Below, piece after piece: positions 1-12,800 of a stretch of 64,000 nucleotides of DNA; the first letter of the stretch is position 1; every line of letters begins with the position of its first letter. The position numbers and the translations under genes were made by a program. Source of the stretch: Anisus vortex (taxonomy: Eukaryota; Mollusca; Gastropoda; Planorbidae); assembly GCA_949126835.1 (NCBI GenBank), contig OX421497.1, positions 27,942,742 to 28,006,741 of the forward strand, in the 5' to 3' direction. Below the pieces are notes generated by a model that did no database searches, was not told where the DNA came from, and was given only the letters and a program-made list of their open reading frames with translations.

Positions 1-452
1 CACGCAGAGCCGTTTCTGTGGGCACGCGAGCATTTACCAAAAATGAAACAGCTTAGTTATGTCCACACCGCTAGGGATGGGATCGTCCATTTAAAACGGC
101 CATTTTGTCGGATCGACTATTTGTTAAAATACGTTCATTTCGTTTTTTTTTCGCGGCTATTCTTTTAATTTTACTTTTAAGTATAATACTTTACTCATGT
201 ACAATAATGTCGGTTGGCTGAGCAGAGGACGAGTGTTGGAGATATTTGTAGCATGATTGGGTGCATTTATGCTGTTTATGATTCAAAAGGGCAGGATTAT
301 CCACATCTCACTAATATGGTATGACTTACCAACCTCATTTGTTTTTTTTTTACAGATTTTACAAGACAAACAAGACGAGTTGCCCGTCAACCCCTGTCGG
401 AGTATGGGCCACCAACAACAGTTCTCCAGATTATCTTATCATGGGCCATCCT
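1..452. other. AT-rich flank without a recognisable gene
   Basis: No coding similarity is visible on either strand. It lies beyond the 3' side of the minus-strand LINE (RNase H end at 453). The missing C-terminal exons of the MORC-MBT gene would be expected on this side or further left, but none is recognisable here. Confidence 0.5.
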
Positions 453-1500
453 CTATAACCGGTTCCAGCTGAAGCCCATCTTGGTGATTTTGGCTTCCAG
501 ACTTGACCTCTTCGCAGAGATAACAGGCCGAGAGTACTCTCTTAGGGCCCGGAGAACGAAACTTGCAGTATCACGCAGCTGTGACACATCCCCGTTAAGG
601 GTCGGCACAAACGGTTGGCCTTTCCCGTCCACTCTGAGCCCCTGCAGGGCGGGGCACTCGACAAGCACATGTTCGACCGTTTCTAGCGCCTCCATGCAGT
701 TTCTACACCGCGAATCCTCATTGGGTCTAAATCTACTGAAATAGGCGCCAATACCACAATGTCCAGTTCGAAACTGGGCAATAGTAGCTGAGTCTTTCCT
801 GCGGAGTTTCCACCACCCGTCAGCACGATCCGGTCTCTTCAAATGCTGCCAAACACACCTGCCCTTGTCAGATTCGTCCCAGCCTTTGTACCACTGATCC
901 ATCTCCCATTGACGGATCAGACGCACTGCTGTCTCCATCGAGCACGATTCGTCCACATCTGGTACCAACAAGGACCCCCTCTTGGCTAGGGAGTCCGCTA
1001 TCTCATTCCCCTCGACTCCTGCATGACCTGGAATCCACTGGAGAGTAACCTTCACTCCGTGCCTGGAGATCAGATCCGAGATAGACATGATCATGTTTGA
1101 GAGACGCCCGGGCCATGACCCCCGACCATCGATGGCCTGGAGGACTGAAAGCGCATCAGTGAAGATGACGATGTCAGCACCCACTTATGACTCATCATCT
1201 AACTTTGTCCCTATTGCCTCAACGGCATGTCTGATTGCTTCCATCTCTGCTTCGTAGTTGCAGATTGCACCACATGGCCCTGACAGCTTATCTCTTCGGG
1301 TACCTGCCCCTAGGTACTGCACAAGACATCCATACCCAGCCCGCCTCTCGGCCCCACTGGTGGCACTCCCATCAGTGTACGCCTTGATGCAGTGCGGATA
1401 GGAACGCACCGTCTCAAGGGCAGTAGCAAGCTTCTCAGCCAAGCTGCTGTGTTTTCCGATCGCGGGGTCCGTCATTTGCATTCGCACCTCTGGTAGATAG
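453..1500 (-). pseudogene. LINE RNase H plus C-terminal zinc-binding tail, broken by one in-frame stop
   Basis: Read on the minus strand, the first part (1487-1185) holds the RNase H opening: YTDGSA, an AGYGC strand and NYEAEMEAI. The second part (1184-453) holds FTDALSVLQ, the active-site block IPGHAGVEGNEIADSLA, and a C-terminal motif with cysteines and histidine (CRNCMEALETVEHVLVECP). The two parts are in the same frame and are separated by a single TAA at 1185-1187, so this is a once-continuous domain with a nonsense mutation. An RNase H followed by this Cys/His tail is typical of I-clade and related non-LTR retrotransposons, not of RTE-like elements such as the RT that directly adjoins it. 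Confidence 0.85.
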
Positions 1501-3022
1501 GGAGATATTTGGCTTCCAGGTCACGCCTCCATGTATTACTTGAGCGGCCCCTCTTCGTTTTTTCTTGGGGATTCCATTGCAGTGCCTGGCTTGTAATGTT
1601 ATTTGCTGGTTTGCGTAGTGTCTGACCTATCCAACCCCATCTTCTTTTCCTGATCTCCTCTTCAATTGGGGCTTGGCCGGTCCTTTCTAAAAAGCTGACA
1701 TTGCTGATGGTGTCAGGCCATCGTATATGCAGGATTCTTCTAAGGCAGCTGTTGATAAATGCTTGTTGTTTCCTGATGGTGGTCTTTGTCATCCGCGATA
1801 TCTCAGCTCCATATAGTAAGACTGACTTCACATTGGAACTAAACTGTCGGATCTTAGTGTTCCTGGACAACTCTCTGGACTTCCATATGTTATTTAGATG
1901 TATAAAGGCTGCCCTTGCTTTTCCAATCCTTGCCTTAACATCGGCATCAGTTTCGCCCTGTTGGTCTACTATACTGCCCAGATAAGTAAATGACTGTACT
2001 TCTTCCAGCTTGCTTCCATTAAGGGTGACGACATTCGTGCTGGTGGGGATAATTTTCAGAATCTTGGATTTGTCTTTGTTGATGCTAAGGCCGATGTCCA
2101 TTGCTGTGGCTGACACTAAATTGTTTTTTTCTTGCGTCTGTTGGTGGCTATGTAAAAGGAGTGCAAGGTCATCCGCAAAATCAAAGTCGTCCAGCTGTTT
2201 CAACAAAATCCATTGGATTCCATTTCTTTTTTTCCTGGTAGATTTCTTCATAATCTAGTCTATAGCAAGTAGGAACAGGAATGGTGACAGCAAGCATCCT
2301 TGTCGGACACCCGTTTGCATCTGGAAGCTGTTTGTGAGTAGCCCTCCATGTATAACTCTGCATGCCATACCCTCATATGATATCCTTACCAGGTTAACTA
2401 TCTTAGTGGGAATGCCGTAGTGTCTAAGAAGCTTCCAAAGCGACTCTCGATCCACACTGTCGAATGCTTTTTCAAAGTCTATGAAGTTTACATATAGCGA
2501 CGAGTGCCACTCAAGGGACTGCTCCACTATGATACGGAGCGTTGCAATCTGGTCTGTGCATGATCTGTTTTCCCGGAAACCAGCCTGTTTGTCCCGCAGC
2601 TGTGGGTAGACTGTATTTTTCATCCTCTTCAAGAGTACCCTGTTGAAGACTTTGCCTGGCACCGAAAGTAATGTGATGCACCAGTAATTATTGCAGTTTC
2701 CAAGGTCACCTTTTTTGGGAAGCTTGATATGGTGGCCTTCTTTCCCCTCTGTTGGAATGTCTTCTTCCTCCCAGATCCTTTCGAAGAGATGGTATAGCAT
2801 CTCTATTGATGCATTTAGGTCTACCTTTAGTGCCTCCGCTGGTATGCCATCCGGTCCAGCTGCTTTCCCATTTTTCATCAGGGTGATAGCTTTTATGATT
2901 TCATCTCTGCTTGGTTTGTCACATCTGATCGGGAGATCTACAGTGGCTGGTTCAATGACTGGAGGGTTCTGGAGTGCAGGTCTGTTCAGGAGTTCCTCAA
3001 AGTGTTCAGCCCATGTGTTCAA
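1472..3022 (-). pseudogene. Non-LTR retrotransposon reverse transcriptase (RTE-like), with an in-frame TAG
   Basis: The RT is read on the minus strand from 3022 down. Visible motifs in order are KNGKAAGPDGIPAEALK, the fingers/palm segment FIDFEKAFDSVDRE (motif A, catalytic Asp), GVRQGCLLSPFLFLLAID (motif B) and FADDLALL (motif C, catalytic FADD). These are followed by the thumb segments FTYLGSIVD and SVLLYGAE. The sequence is continuous except for TAG at 2255-2257 between AID and IMK, where related copies usually have a tryptophan; both sides are in one frame. The C-terminus stops abruptly after TWRRDLEAK, at the junction with the RNase H segment. This is a dead copy of a widely repeated family. 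Confidence 0.88.
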
Positions 3023-3389
3023 CTGCTGGTCCAGTGTGTTAATGGTATTCCCATGCTTGTTTTTAACAGGTCTTTCTGGCTTGCTATTTTTCCCGGAAAG
3101 TCTTTTAGTTATGTCGTATAGTGTTTCATGTTTCCGCTATAAGCTGCCTGTTCTGCCTCCCCAGCCAGTTCACCAACTTCTCTTCACGGCCCTATGCACT
3201 ACTGCATATTCTTCTTGAGCTTTGCCTTTTGTTGCTCTAGTTTTACTATTGTTAACTGCTGCTTTCTTCTTCCTCTTGTCTTGGATATTTTACAGGGTCT
3301 CCGCTGTGATGCACTCTTTCTGATGTAGCTTCTATGGGCCAAGTACCTCTTGGAAAGAGGATCTCAATGTCTCTTTCACTTTCTGCCAG

Positions 3390-4605
3390 GTGCTGAGTAC
3401 ACTATGTTCCTCTTCCACCAGATCATGTAGCACTTCAAATTCATTTTTCAGCACCAAGTTAAACCTTTCTTTTATCTTAGGGATTTTCAGAAGGTTAATG
3501 TTGTATTTAACTCTTCTGTCTGTTGTGCCTGTCTGGTTTCTCTTCAGCTTCAGTTTAAGTCGGGCAATTACCAGGTGGTGGTCAGATGCTACATTTGCCC
3601 CCTTTTCACTCTGACATCTTGTAAGGATCTTCTAAATCTCTTGTTTATGCAGACATGGTCTATCTGGTTCTATGTTTTTTTGTCTAGAGAGAATCATGTT
3701 GCTTTGTGGATTGTTTTGTGCTCAAAGATGCTCCCTCCATTGACCATATTGTTGAGCGCACAGAGATCTGTAAATTTCTCTCCGTTTTCATTCATCGTTC
3801 CCAGCGCATGGTTGCCCATTACCTGTTCTAGCCTTTATTTTTAGAACCAATCTTTGCATTAAGGTCACCCATGAGGATGATGACATCCTTTTTTGGGGAA
3901 GGTCGCCAGTATCCTTTGTAGTCTGCCATAGAACTGGTCTTTATCCTCCTCTTCACTGTCATTAGTCGGCGCATAACATTGGACTATATTTATTTTGAAG
4001 GAGGCCATGCGCTTCCCAGCCAATCAGGGCTTCAGGTGCTTGTTTTGACAGCATGAGGCCAACATCCAGTGAGTGTATTGCATCTTCTTCTTCATGTCCA
4101 GAATACAGCATACAGCTCTCCTGATATCATTCTCCTTTGTCCAGCTTGCGTCCACTCGCTGATGCCCAATATAGTCAGCTTATTTCTCCTCTGAGTCTAC
4201 CTGTGCCATTTTTCCCGCCTCATACATTGTCCTGACGTTCCATGTTCCGATGGTGATTTTCCTGGTTGTCAGAAGGGTAGTTGGCTTTGCGACTTCATTA
4301 CGGCTTTCACCACTGAGCTTCATAGGTCTTCGTAGTGAAGAACCTTCCTCTTCTAGGACTAGATTGTCTGTAGATTCTGTTTTTAGTGTTTCTGTAGCAG
4401 AAGCTTTTTTTTCTACAGGGTGGGTTTCTAGCCCTACGCCCAACCCCCTTATTTTAAGCCCATGAGGTCACGGCTGTTGTCTTTGGTCCACCCCAGGTAT
4501 TTTATTTCCCTGGTACCCTCCATACATGTATGGCGGGCGTTCCCCTATCCGTCACCAGGGGAGGCGCCCGATGGGAGGACAACCACTCCCCACGGGCCAG
4601 ATTTT
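3390..4605 (-). pseudogene. Decayed AP endonuclease and 5' leader of the same LINE
   Basis: The minus strand opens with ITIGTWNVRTMYEAGKM near 4243-4200, the hallmark start of an apurinic-type endonuclease. After a stop it continues in the same frame to IVQCYAPTNDSEEE near 3990-3940, another conserved endonuclease block. Further down the frame is repeatedly broken. The stretch 4450-4605 is GC-richer and looks like the element's 5' untranslated leader. It ends where a hAT transposase fragment begins, so the LINE 5' end is placed near 4605 by inference. Confidence 0.7.
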
Positions 4606-4655
4606 ACAGCACACTTCAATGAACTGAATAAAAAACTGCAAGGTTAAGGTAAAAC
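4605..4655 (+). pseudogene. hAT (ZBED/SCAND3-like) transposase fragment, left half
   Basis: The plus frame reads HFNELNKKLQG followed by a stop. This resembles the LNxxLQGKGK segment of hAT-derived transposases (GTF2IRD2/SCAND3/ZBED type). The continuation lies beyond the MITE, at 6313. If the MITE and one target duplication are removed, the reading frame joins exactly. The fragment is too short for an independent assignment; the join supports it. Confidence 0.55.
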
Positions 4656-6304
4656 CAGGGCTGCGGAGTCGGTAGATAAATGTTCCGACTCCTCATTTTT
4701 TTCTTACTTCCGACTCCGACTCCTCTGTATTAATATGCGAATGTATTTTGTACATTCCTTGAAGGAAAGAAAAGCAACATACATCTACATGTCATTACCA
4801 CAGGACTACTGGCTGGAAAGACAACAGTCTACTGTATTTAATTTTAAATATTCATGGGCCCCCTAAACTCGTGAGGGCTTCGGTACGGCATAGCGGCTGT
4901 TTTGTAGGTATATTTGAAAAATACTTCATACTAAATTAGTGTTTGCAGGGCATTAAAGGGGTTGATTTGTGTGAATACAATATGATTTTGTAATCTTTAC
5001 CATACATTTCTTTAGAACTCAAAAAATTTGGGCTAATTAATTAAAACCGATAATAGGTTTCAATTTTTCAAAAGTGATAATCAAATTACCGATTATCGTT
5101 GGCCATAATATTAAGAAGCATATGAAGAGGCATATATTCATGATAACTTGTAAAATAATGTGTTGAAAGAGAATCAAAAGAATATGTATTTAATAGTGCC
5201 GTTAATAATAAAGCACAGACGCGTTATTTCGAAAATCTAAACCGGTTTTCGGTTTTAAAACCGGAATCCGGTATTCCCGTTTTCGTTTAACATCCCTAAG
5301 CAGAACACAACACTATGAAAAGTATACGTATTACCACCAGGGCCGTATTTAGGATTGTGGGGGCCCTGTTCGTAAATGTATGTGGGGGCCCTGTTCCCAA
5401 ATTTAAGTTGGGCCCCTCGTGGTCTCGCCCTGCCTTCCACATAGGGCCTACCTCAGAAAATGGCCGTTAATTCATATTACATTCTGTAAAATCATACATT
5501 TTATTAGCTTGGTTGAACTGGTGCGCTTTAAATTGTATGGGAATAAATGAATTTCATTTTACATTTTCAACGAAATATGGGGATGTCACTCAAACATTTC
5601 TTTTTGGGATGTGTGGGGGCCCCTGTTCCAATGGAACTTGTGCAGCATGCCTAAATACGCCACTGATTGCCGCTCCTAATCGTGCGTTGTGTGCGTAGCG
5701 CATTTATAAGTCGTGAAGGCGGCATTTTTTTGTAGGCCTATTGAACGCAAATTACATTATGGAAAGAATCGTAAATGTGTAAAAGCCTCTCTAGGCCTCT
5801 AATAAAGGTATGCTTGTACACTAGCAGCCTAAGATGCGTTTTATTTAGGACCTATGGCCTAGGCCTATAGCTTACTAAGGCAGTGTTTAGCATTCCGAGA
5901 AAACCACGCTGGCCATGTCCTAGCATTTGAAATAATTACAAACAATGTTAATTGTAATTTGGGCACTTGTATAGCGTCATCAATACCGGCGCTGAACAGT
6001 CTATATGACGTTCAGTCTAATGACGCATTTCAAATTAGTTCAAAATACTTTTTTGTGTGTCGACCCGCTATAGTATGACAATAGGGATAAGATAAGACTT
6101 GGGGACTCAGAGGAAAAAACATATATTTTACTTTCTTATATCACTAATTTCTGTAGGCCTATTGATCAGTTGTTTAAAATAAATGGAGCCCTGTCTTTTT
6201 CCAATCTAAATTTAGTCGGAGTCGGTGCATTATTTGCCGACTCCGACTCCAGGTACCCAAATTTCCTCCGACTCCTCGACTCCGACTCCGACTCCACAGC
6301 CCTG
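4656..6304. mobile_element. Non-autonomous hAT-type element (1649 bp) with 8 bp target duplication
   Basis: The left end is CAGGGCTGCGGAGTCGG (4656) and the right end is the inverted form, finishing CCACAGCCCTG (6304). Both ends carry subterminal runs of GACTCC/GGAGTC. The flanks are identical 8-mers, GGTAAAAC at 4648-4655 and 6305-6312, the duplication length of hAT transposition. No transposase reading frame lies inside. A second MITE is nested at 5338-5665. The stretch near 5220-5296, rich in CCGG pairs and ending in CATCCCTA, may be the end of yet another inserted element. Confidence 0.9.
5338..5665. mobile_element. Nested hAT-like MITE (328 bp)
   Basis: Ends are CAGGGCCGTATTTAGG (5338) and CCTAAATACGCCACTG (5665), inverted repeats with two mismatches. 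Flanking 8-mers are ATTACCAC (5330-5337) and ATTGCCGC (5666-5673), matching at 6 of 8 positions with both differences being transitions. It carries several copies of GGGGGCCCTGTTC. It inserted into the larger element after that one was already in place. Confidence 0.75.
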
Positions 6305-6312
6305 GGTAAAAC

Positions 6313-6445
6313 AACAGAAATGATGTTTTTTTTATATCAGAACATTGAAAGAAAACTGCAGGTTTATGAAAGAGACCTACAAAGAGGACAGCTGAAATAT
6401 TTTCCAAATGTAAAAATGCATTTACGAAATTCTATAACAATTAAA
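6313..6445 (+). pseudogene. hAT transposase fragment, right half
   Basis: The plus frame continues GKTTEMMFFLYQNIERKLQ and then YERDLQRGQLKYFPNVKMHL, matching the pattern of the region after LQGKGK in SCAND3/GTF2IRD2-like hAT transposases (basic helix, then FPxLxxH). It is in frame with 4605-4655 once the MITE is removed. It becomes noncoding at about 6425-6445. Confidence 0.55.
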
Positions 6446-6750
6446 TAAAATTATTATAAAGATTCCTGTTTGGGTGTGAATAATTTTATACTGCTTTACA
6501 TTGTACATAATCGTCTGTATTATATGTTCCTGTAAAACTTCTATAACAGAGTTATGATTCTTTGCAACTGTTTCGAATGTGGACTGCATCTGTTCTTTAA
6601 TCACTATTTAAGACTACCGGTAAGTCACTTAAATACAGGCCTACAAATGATGTTTAATATCGAATCAACCTACGTTGGCTTAGTTTGAAATAAAGAAGAA
6701 ATGCTATTGTAGAAATGTGTACTACACAATAGAATGATACTACTGCTTAC

Positions 6751-6839
6751 CTTTTTAAAACAGTGTCCTGGTGCTAGAGTTGCGTTTTCTAATGTATCAC
6801 GTAAAAAGGCTGGCCACTTTGCGCAATCATGTTGAAAGC
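6751..6839 (-). CDS. MORC-MBT gene, start of MBT repeat 2
   Basis: Encodes [20 protein letters not shown] and [10 protein letters not shown], corresponding to the SWPxFLxxTL...APxxLFKK opening of the second SCM-type repeat. Acceptor is cactgtag, donor GTAAGC, phase 0. The repeat core is not found in the 6.7 kb to the left and presumably lies outside the window. Confidence 0.85.
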
Positions 6840-9800
6840 CTACAGTGAGTGCAGACAAATTAACTAATGTTTTTATACATATAAAGCTCTCTGTGTGTGT
6901 TTAGCCAATGAAATTGGTTTATTTAAAGATACGTGACCTTATTGCTTCATATTTTAATGCATCTGGGGTTCAAATGGGACAGTGATGCGAAAACAAGACT
7001 CATTATGTCTACTAGCCTCTCCTGTTCAAGCCTACCTCACCTACCCGCCGGTGAACCCTGTTCTACCCAGCAATCCAGCCAGAGGTTGGGTGTAAACCCC
7101 AGCGGATGGCTGGATGGGACAACCAACGAGGTTAAGGCGAAGTCATACACTCCCTGCCAGAGGGGAGCAGCTCCCAACGAAGTCGGAGATATGTCGACTG
7201 TTCCAACTGAGGAACAGTGTGGGAGCATCAGAAAACGGACATACACGCAACCATAAAGCTTTCTAATGAAATATGAAGCAGACAAAAATATCGACATGGT
7301 GTCGCCCCCGTGGACCAAAGCCAGGCGAGAGCGGCACCGGGCCCCTAGCCTCGAAGGGGTCCACCCAATCGACTGGCGGCTCTGTGAATCTGGATACCAG
7401 GGATAAACAGAGTAACAGCCCGGTTTGTCAGAGAAACAGGACTGCCAGTCTGACGCAGCAAAAGAAAGCTAAATGGAACGCAGAAGAAGAAGAAGAATGC
7501 ATCTATCTCGCGTCATACATGTGTCTTAGCTAGCTGAGTGGTTAGTGTAACTGACCTGGGTTCGATACTCCACTGATACCTTTTTTTTTTTCTGCAGTCA
7601 CTAGAGATTTAAAAAAGTATAGACTACAATGAACTACAATAATAATAAAAAAATAAAATTATTTATTTAATGAAAACATTTAAGAAAGTAATTTAAAAAA
7701 AAAAAATTGTAATCGGGTTTTATTTAACAAAACGTTAAGAACATAATCCCTGTGGATGAGAATCGAACACCCGTGTCTCGCATGCCTCTAAAATATAGAT
7801 TTTACTTACTAAAACATGTTAGAAAAGCTTTAAGCCCTAAAAGTATCTACATTCTTTAAAATAAAAAATTAATATCAATGAATTTTTTTTTAAAAAGGAG
7901 TAGAAAAACAAAAAATAAGCTTTAAATGCGGAATTGAACTTAGGTCGCCCTTATGGCAGTCGGATACACTAACCACTCAGCTAGGAACGCTTTGTGAAAA
8001 AGGTAAAATATGAGACATTAAGGTCACGCGTCTTTAACATAATCAATGGGGATCGGAATCCACACTTACAATCTACAATATATATGAAAAAAAAATATAC
8101 AGATAAATAATATATATACACACAAATATATATCTTATCAATATACATCAATATAATTATTCAAGCCTGACAAATTTAAGATATAAAAATACTAATATTA
8201 TTGTGTATAACTTTGATTTGCTTCATACCGACAGGTGGTTGGATGGTCTCTTTTTTCTTTCTTTCACAATAGCCAACAGGGTGCAGATCATTGGAATCAA
8301 TCATACGCCAAAAATCATTTTGTTCACCATTAAAGTCAAGTCGTAAACACAGGCGTGGTCCTTGTATGTTTATTACAGTGGCTATACAGCTGGAAATATC
8401 ATTTCTTGGGTCTTTAGCTTCAAGTTTCATCCCTATGTTGAACTCATTAACTGGTGGTGTTGCAGACTAAACAGTGATATGCATAGAACAAAATTCAAAT
8501 ATCAATTAAGCATTTAACAATTATCTTTAGACTACAACTAAATAAGTAAATGGAAACATCTTAATCAAGTGTTATTTAAAAAAAAAAATATCAGGTTTGT
8601 ACAGCCTACTGTCACCAACAGAGAATTATTCTATAGTTCATTGATATGTGTTTCTTTTTTAATTAGAACTTTAAATTTTGATTAAAAAACATTTATTTCA
8701 AACACCTACCTGATTAAAACAGTAGGCAGGGGCTGCTTTCACATCAGTTTCTTTGAAATACTTGTCCCAGGAAGTACCTAAATATGAATATATCTAGTAG
8801 TGGTATTTGTGAAAGGCAAAGGCATGCTTAGATATATAAATAAGCTTATATATACTTGTAGATATCAAAGATGGGGAAAAGTAAATATATGTACATAAGC
8901 ATAAACATGAATCATAGGATAGTATAAATGTGTAAATAAAATTGTAGAGCAAAACATCCACCTTTCTTAATGATTAGGCTCGTAACTTCGCCTCCCTCAA
9001 CATACATAATTTAAGCGAAAATGTTATAACACTTTAGGCAATAAAAATTATATTAATTTAAAAAGCGAACACGTACATTAGTGTAAAGGTGTTAACAAAT
9101 ATCTTATTATATAGCACGCACTACTAAACTAAAAGATACGTAGGCCCTATGGCTCAATTATAAATTAATAGAATCTAGGCCTACAAATATTTACTTTTTT
9201 CTTTAATACATGGAACCGATATTGTTGCAATAGTTCGAGCTCCTAAACGCTGTAGTAGCTCCTTTTTAAGTTCCTCTAATTCAGTGTTCAAGTTTTTAGA
9301 AATACTTTCATTATTTCCCCTTACAGATCGATTCAATTTATTTCCTTGGTAAGGTTTTTTGGCAGAGGCATTGTTCAAATCATCATCAGCCAATTCATAG
9401 GGATCTTTGGAACATCCTGGTCTTGGTTCGGTTGAATTGATGTTATCGGCATGTCGTTTGAGAGCTTTTCTAACTGGTGTTTCCCTTGACAACAAACTGT
9501 CAATAGACCTTTTGGAACATCCTGGTTTTGGTTTGGGTATACTTCTGGTATCCGATTGACATTCAGACCGGGTTCTGGGAGATTTTTTATCTTTTGATTT
9601 CCCTTTCAACTTGGGAGTGGATATCTGTTTAGTCTGTATACTAAAGGAACATAAAAAAATACACTTTTATATATTTCCCACATTAGATATAAAACATGTT
9701 ATATTATTAAAAGTAGGCTAATTGTAAGACTAGTTTTTATCCCTTTCTTAACAAAAATAACTATTTGTGCAAAGAAACCCATATATTCATCCCATATAAG

Positions 9801-12800
9801 CCCTACAGCATAAGCTTGTATAGGTCTGGCTAATTCGAGGATTCTATGTATCATTGTAATTTTATGTCTTTGTTACATTTATACCAATTTTCTTTAGTGG
9901 GTTTTTTAGAGACTGGAGCACTGTTTTGGCGTCAGTGAAGACGACAGTCCGGCTGTTGAGGGATTGAGTGTGGCTTGTTAGTAGATTTTCAGCAAGCTCA
10001 ATTGCTTTTTTTTCTGCTCTAGTGCTATCTGAGAGGCGAACTGTGACAGTGGCTTTTTCTAGGAGTTCTCCATTTGGCCACTCTATGAGAATGCCGGCTC
10101 CTCCATTTTACGAATTACTAAATGTTTCCATACTTGTGGATCGTGTTCATTGTTTGACTCATATTTGTTGGTAAGGAAAACCATGCTTTAGTTAGATTCA
10201 TAAATTCATCCCCAATTTTCTGCTGACGCATTTGTTTTGTAAAATATCCGAATATGTTTTTATGCCAATCACGGTTAGTAATATCAAACTTATTTTTCCT
10301 AAATTAACATTTTTTTATTTAGAAACAAAATAATGTTGTTTTTTAGATCTACTTATTGTTTTCACAACTAGTAATCTTTAAAATGTTTAATAAAAGAGTT
10401 ATATTTTATGTTGTTAAATTGATATTTGTATTGTGAAAATGTTTGGCCTACCTTTTTTCCGGTGTTTCCAAGTGATCTGGTTCTTCCTCGGTTATGCAAC
10501 GACTGAAACAATGTATTGATTTTAAGCTAAATATGTAAATACATTTGTTTATAATAATCACCATTATTTCTGGAATAGATGTCAAATACGGGGGGAAATG
10601 GTTCTCATTTTAATTATAAAAAACAATTGGCCATAAAAATATTTTAGAGGGCTTACTTTTCGCTGTATGCCAGAGCTCATTCAAGCTGTCTTTATTAATA
10701 CACTTCGTTAACACAACGATTCACACTTATAATAATATAGCTTTTCTTCATTATACTTTTCTTCTATAGTTAAATTAGACTACTTTTTGGCCCACTCTTT
10801 AATATTGTATAATCTATTTTGTCATTAGTGAATGACATATTTATTTTTAAATGTACCCGCTTGATAATATATACATTTATTTAGTTAGTATATTTTGCTC
10901 TACTCGAAGGTGTATCCTAATCCAGATTAGTAAATTTTATTTACAGACAAAATAGAAAATAGAATGTCATTATTATGCTATGTTCTTATTAATGTCGATT
11001 ATTACTATTACTGATAGAATTATAATTCTGCGCATGTAAGTTCATTTAAGTTTCTGATAAAATCAATGTATGATCTATGTTTGTACTTCCCAAGGCCCTC
11101 GACCAACTCATCCCCCCCCCCCCCAGCCTGTAATATCATATGGCGGTGTTAGAAACCACGCCCGCACTTTACCATCGTCGATTCTCTGCCGGTCAAGAGG
11201 ACTTGTGTGTCTCTGAGTCGCGTCGACCCCCCCCCCCCCCTCAACCAATCACACTCCCTTATTCCTTCAGACACACTGAGAGCAGCTCGTCTCTCTCCTT
11301 TAATCTTGTCACACACACACGCTTTGTTACAAAAAGGGCAGCATCAAACTTTTTATACTCCATATTTTCCGAGAAATGAAAATCAGAAAAGGTATCTTCC
11401 TTTTCAGTATTTATTGAAAAATAAATTATGTCTAGTGATGTTATGTGTGAAATTATATTTTATCAATAAGTGAAGTATTAGTCTATATATTTTAACGAGC
11501 CACGAACTCAATTATATTATTTGAAAAAATTGACGCATCAACCTAGAAATCGAATGCACATCAGCGGCCGTTACTTAAAGACATCAAGCCACGGTCTAAC
11601 CCAGATAGCGTCTCTGCCAACGCTGCTATATCTGTCCATGCTAATTAGTAAATATCAAACACTCTGTTACATATTGTATGTCCTAGTTTCGACCCTTGGT
11701 TATTCATTGGTATCAGGACATTGGTATCAGGACATTTTTATGAAGTAATTTTTACAAGATAACGCTTTATGCTAACAATTTGTTTGTTTAATAGCATTGG
11801 TTGCCTACAGCCCCAGTGGGCATTCGCCAGTCCTTCATCTGTGAAGACGCACGATCGATTTTTTTAAATAGTTGTATATCTTAATGTGGAGTCTTAGATT
11901 TTCATTCAATAATACAGATTACTAGTAACCAAAAATTAGCAATACCAATGGTGATATTTATACAATATATAATAGTGGCATACAATGTACACCGATAACT
12001 TATAGTTTGCATTCTTGAAGTATGGATAGAGCAATGTCTCGCCGTGTGGGGAGAAGAAGAATACAAACTTAGCAAATCATAAGTAAAGTAAAGTACACGT
12101 TGGACCAACCAAATTAATCATAGGGCCGGTGAAGCAGCATTCACCAGGTTCACTGTCCGAGGCCTGCTAGGGAATATGTGGCCAGCACAATGCCCAGCCG
12201 CCTTTACTTTACCTCAACTAATGTCAGGTACCTGTCAAAGCTGAATAGACTCGGGTACACCTTTCACACCCGAGAACAAATCCTAGCCTTTAGCAGGATT
12301 CGAACACAGGACCTTCAGTACCGCTGCTCGGCCATCGAGCCCCTACTTAGCTTATTTTGTGATTAATATAGAAGGAGAAAAGTAGGCTTACGGGCCGCTC
12401 CCTCGATATTAGCAAGAAAACCCCCTTTTATTCTTTAAAATACCGAAGATAAAAAAAAGTGTATTGTGTCTTTTTTGTTTAGTGTAGTGACTATACTTAC
12501 CATTTTAGGCATTTATCAAGATATAATACCTTTTATAATAATATTTTCTTTGACCAAGGTGAATTAAATAAGCGATTTGACTTAGAGGCGATATCTCATT
12601 TATGTCCAGAGTAAGGAATTCGGTTATTGTCTAGCAATCTAGCGGATGACGACTTCCGTCTTTTCTGTTGGCTCTAAGAGTATCGGAGTAGAGTTCTAGC
12701 ACATCTTTATAGTGTTACGTACATGTAGTATTTTCTAATATTTGTTGTTTGTGTGTGTTTATGTTGTTAGGTTACAGTGTATACATAGTTTAAAACACCC

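Noticed and set aside
6422..6604. Minus-strand frame KEQMQSTFETVAKNHNS as the next MORC-MBT exon
   Set aside because: The phase does not fit donor GTAAGC at 6750 and there is no MBT similarity; left unassigned.
9968..10174. Plus-strand 68-codon frame
   Set aside because: Antisense of a LINE RNase H fragment.
10655..10690. Minus-strand ATG-AGC-TCT-GGC exon with donor GTAAGC as start of a separate MBT gene
   Set aside because: It ends in phase 0, and joining it to 10502 forces a frame that stops in the next exon; it does not support a separate promoter.
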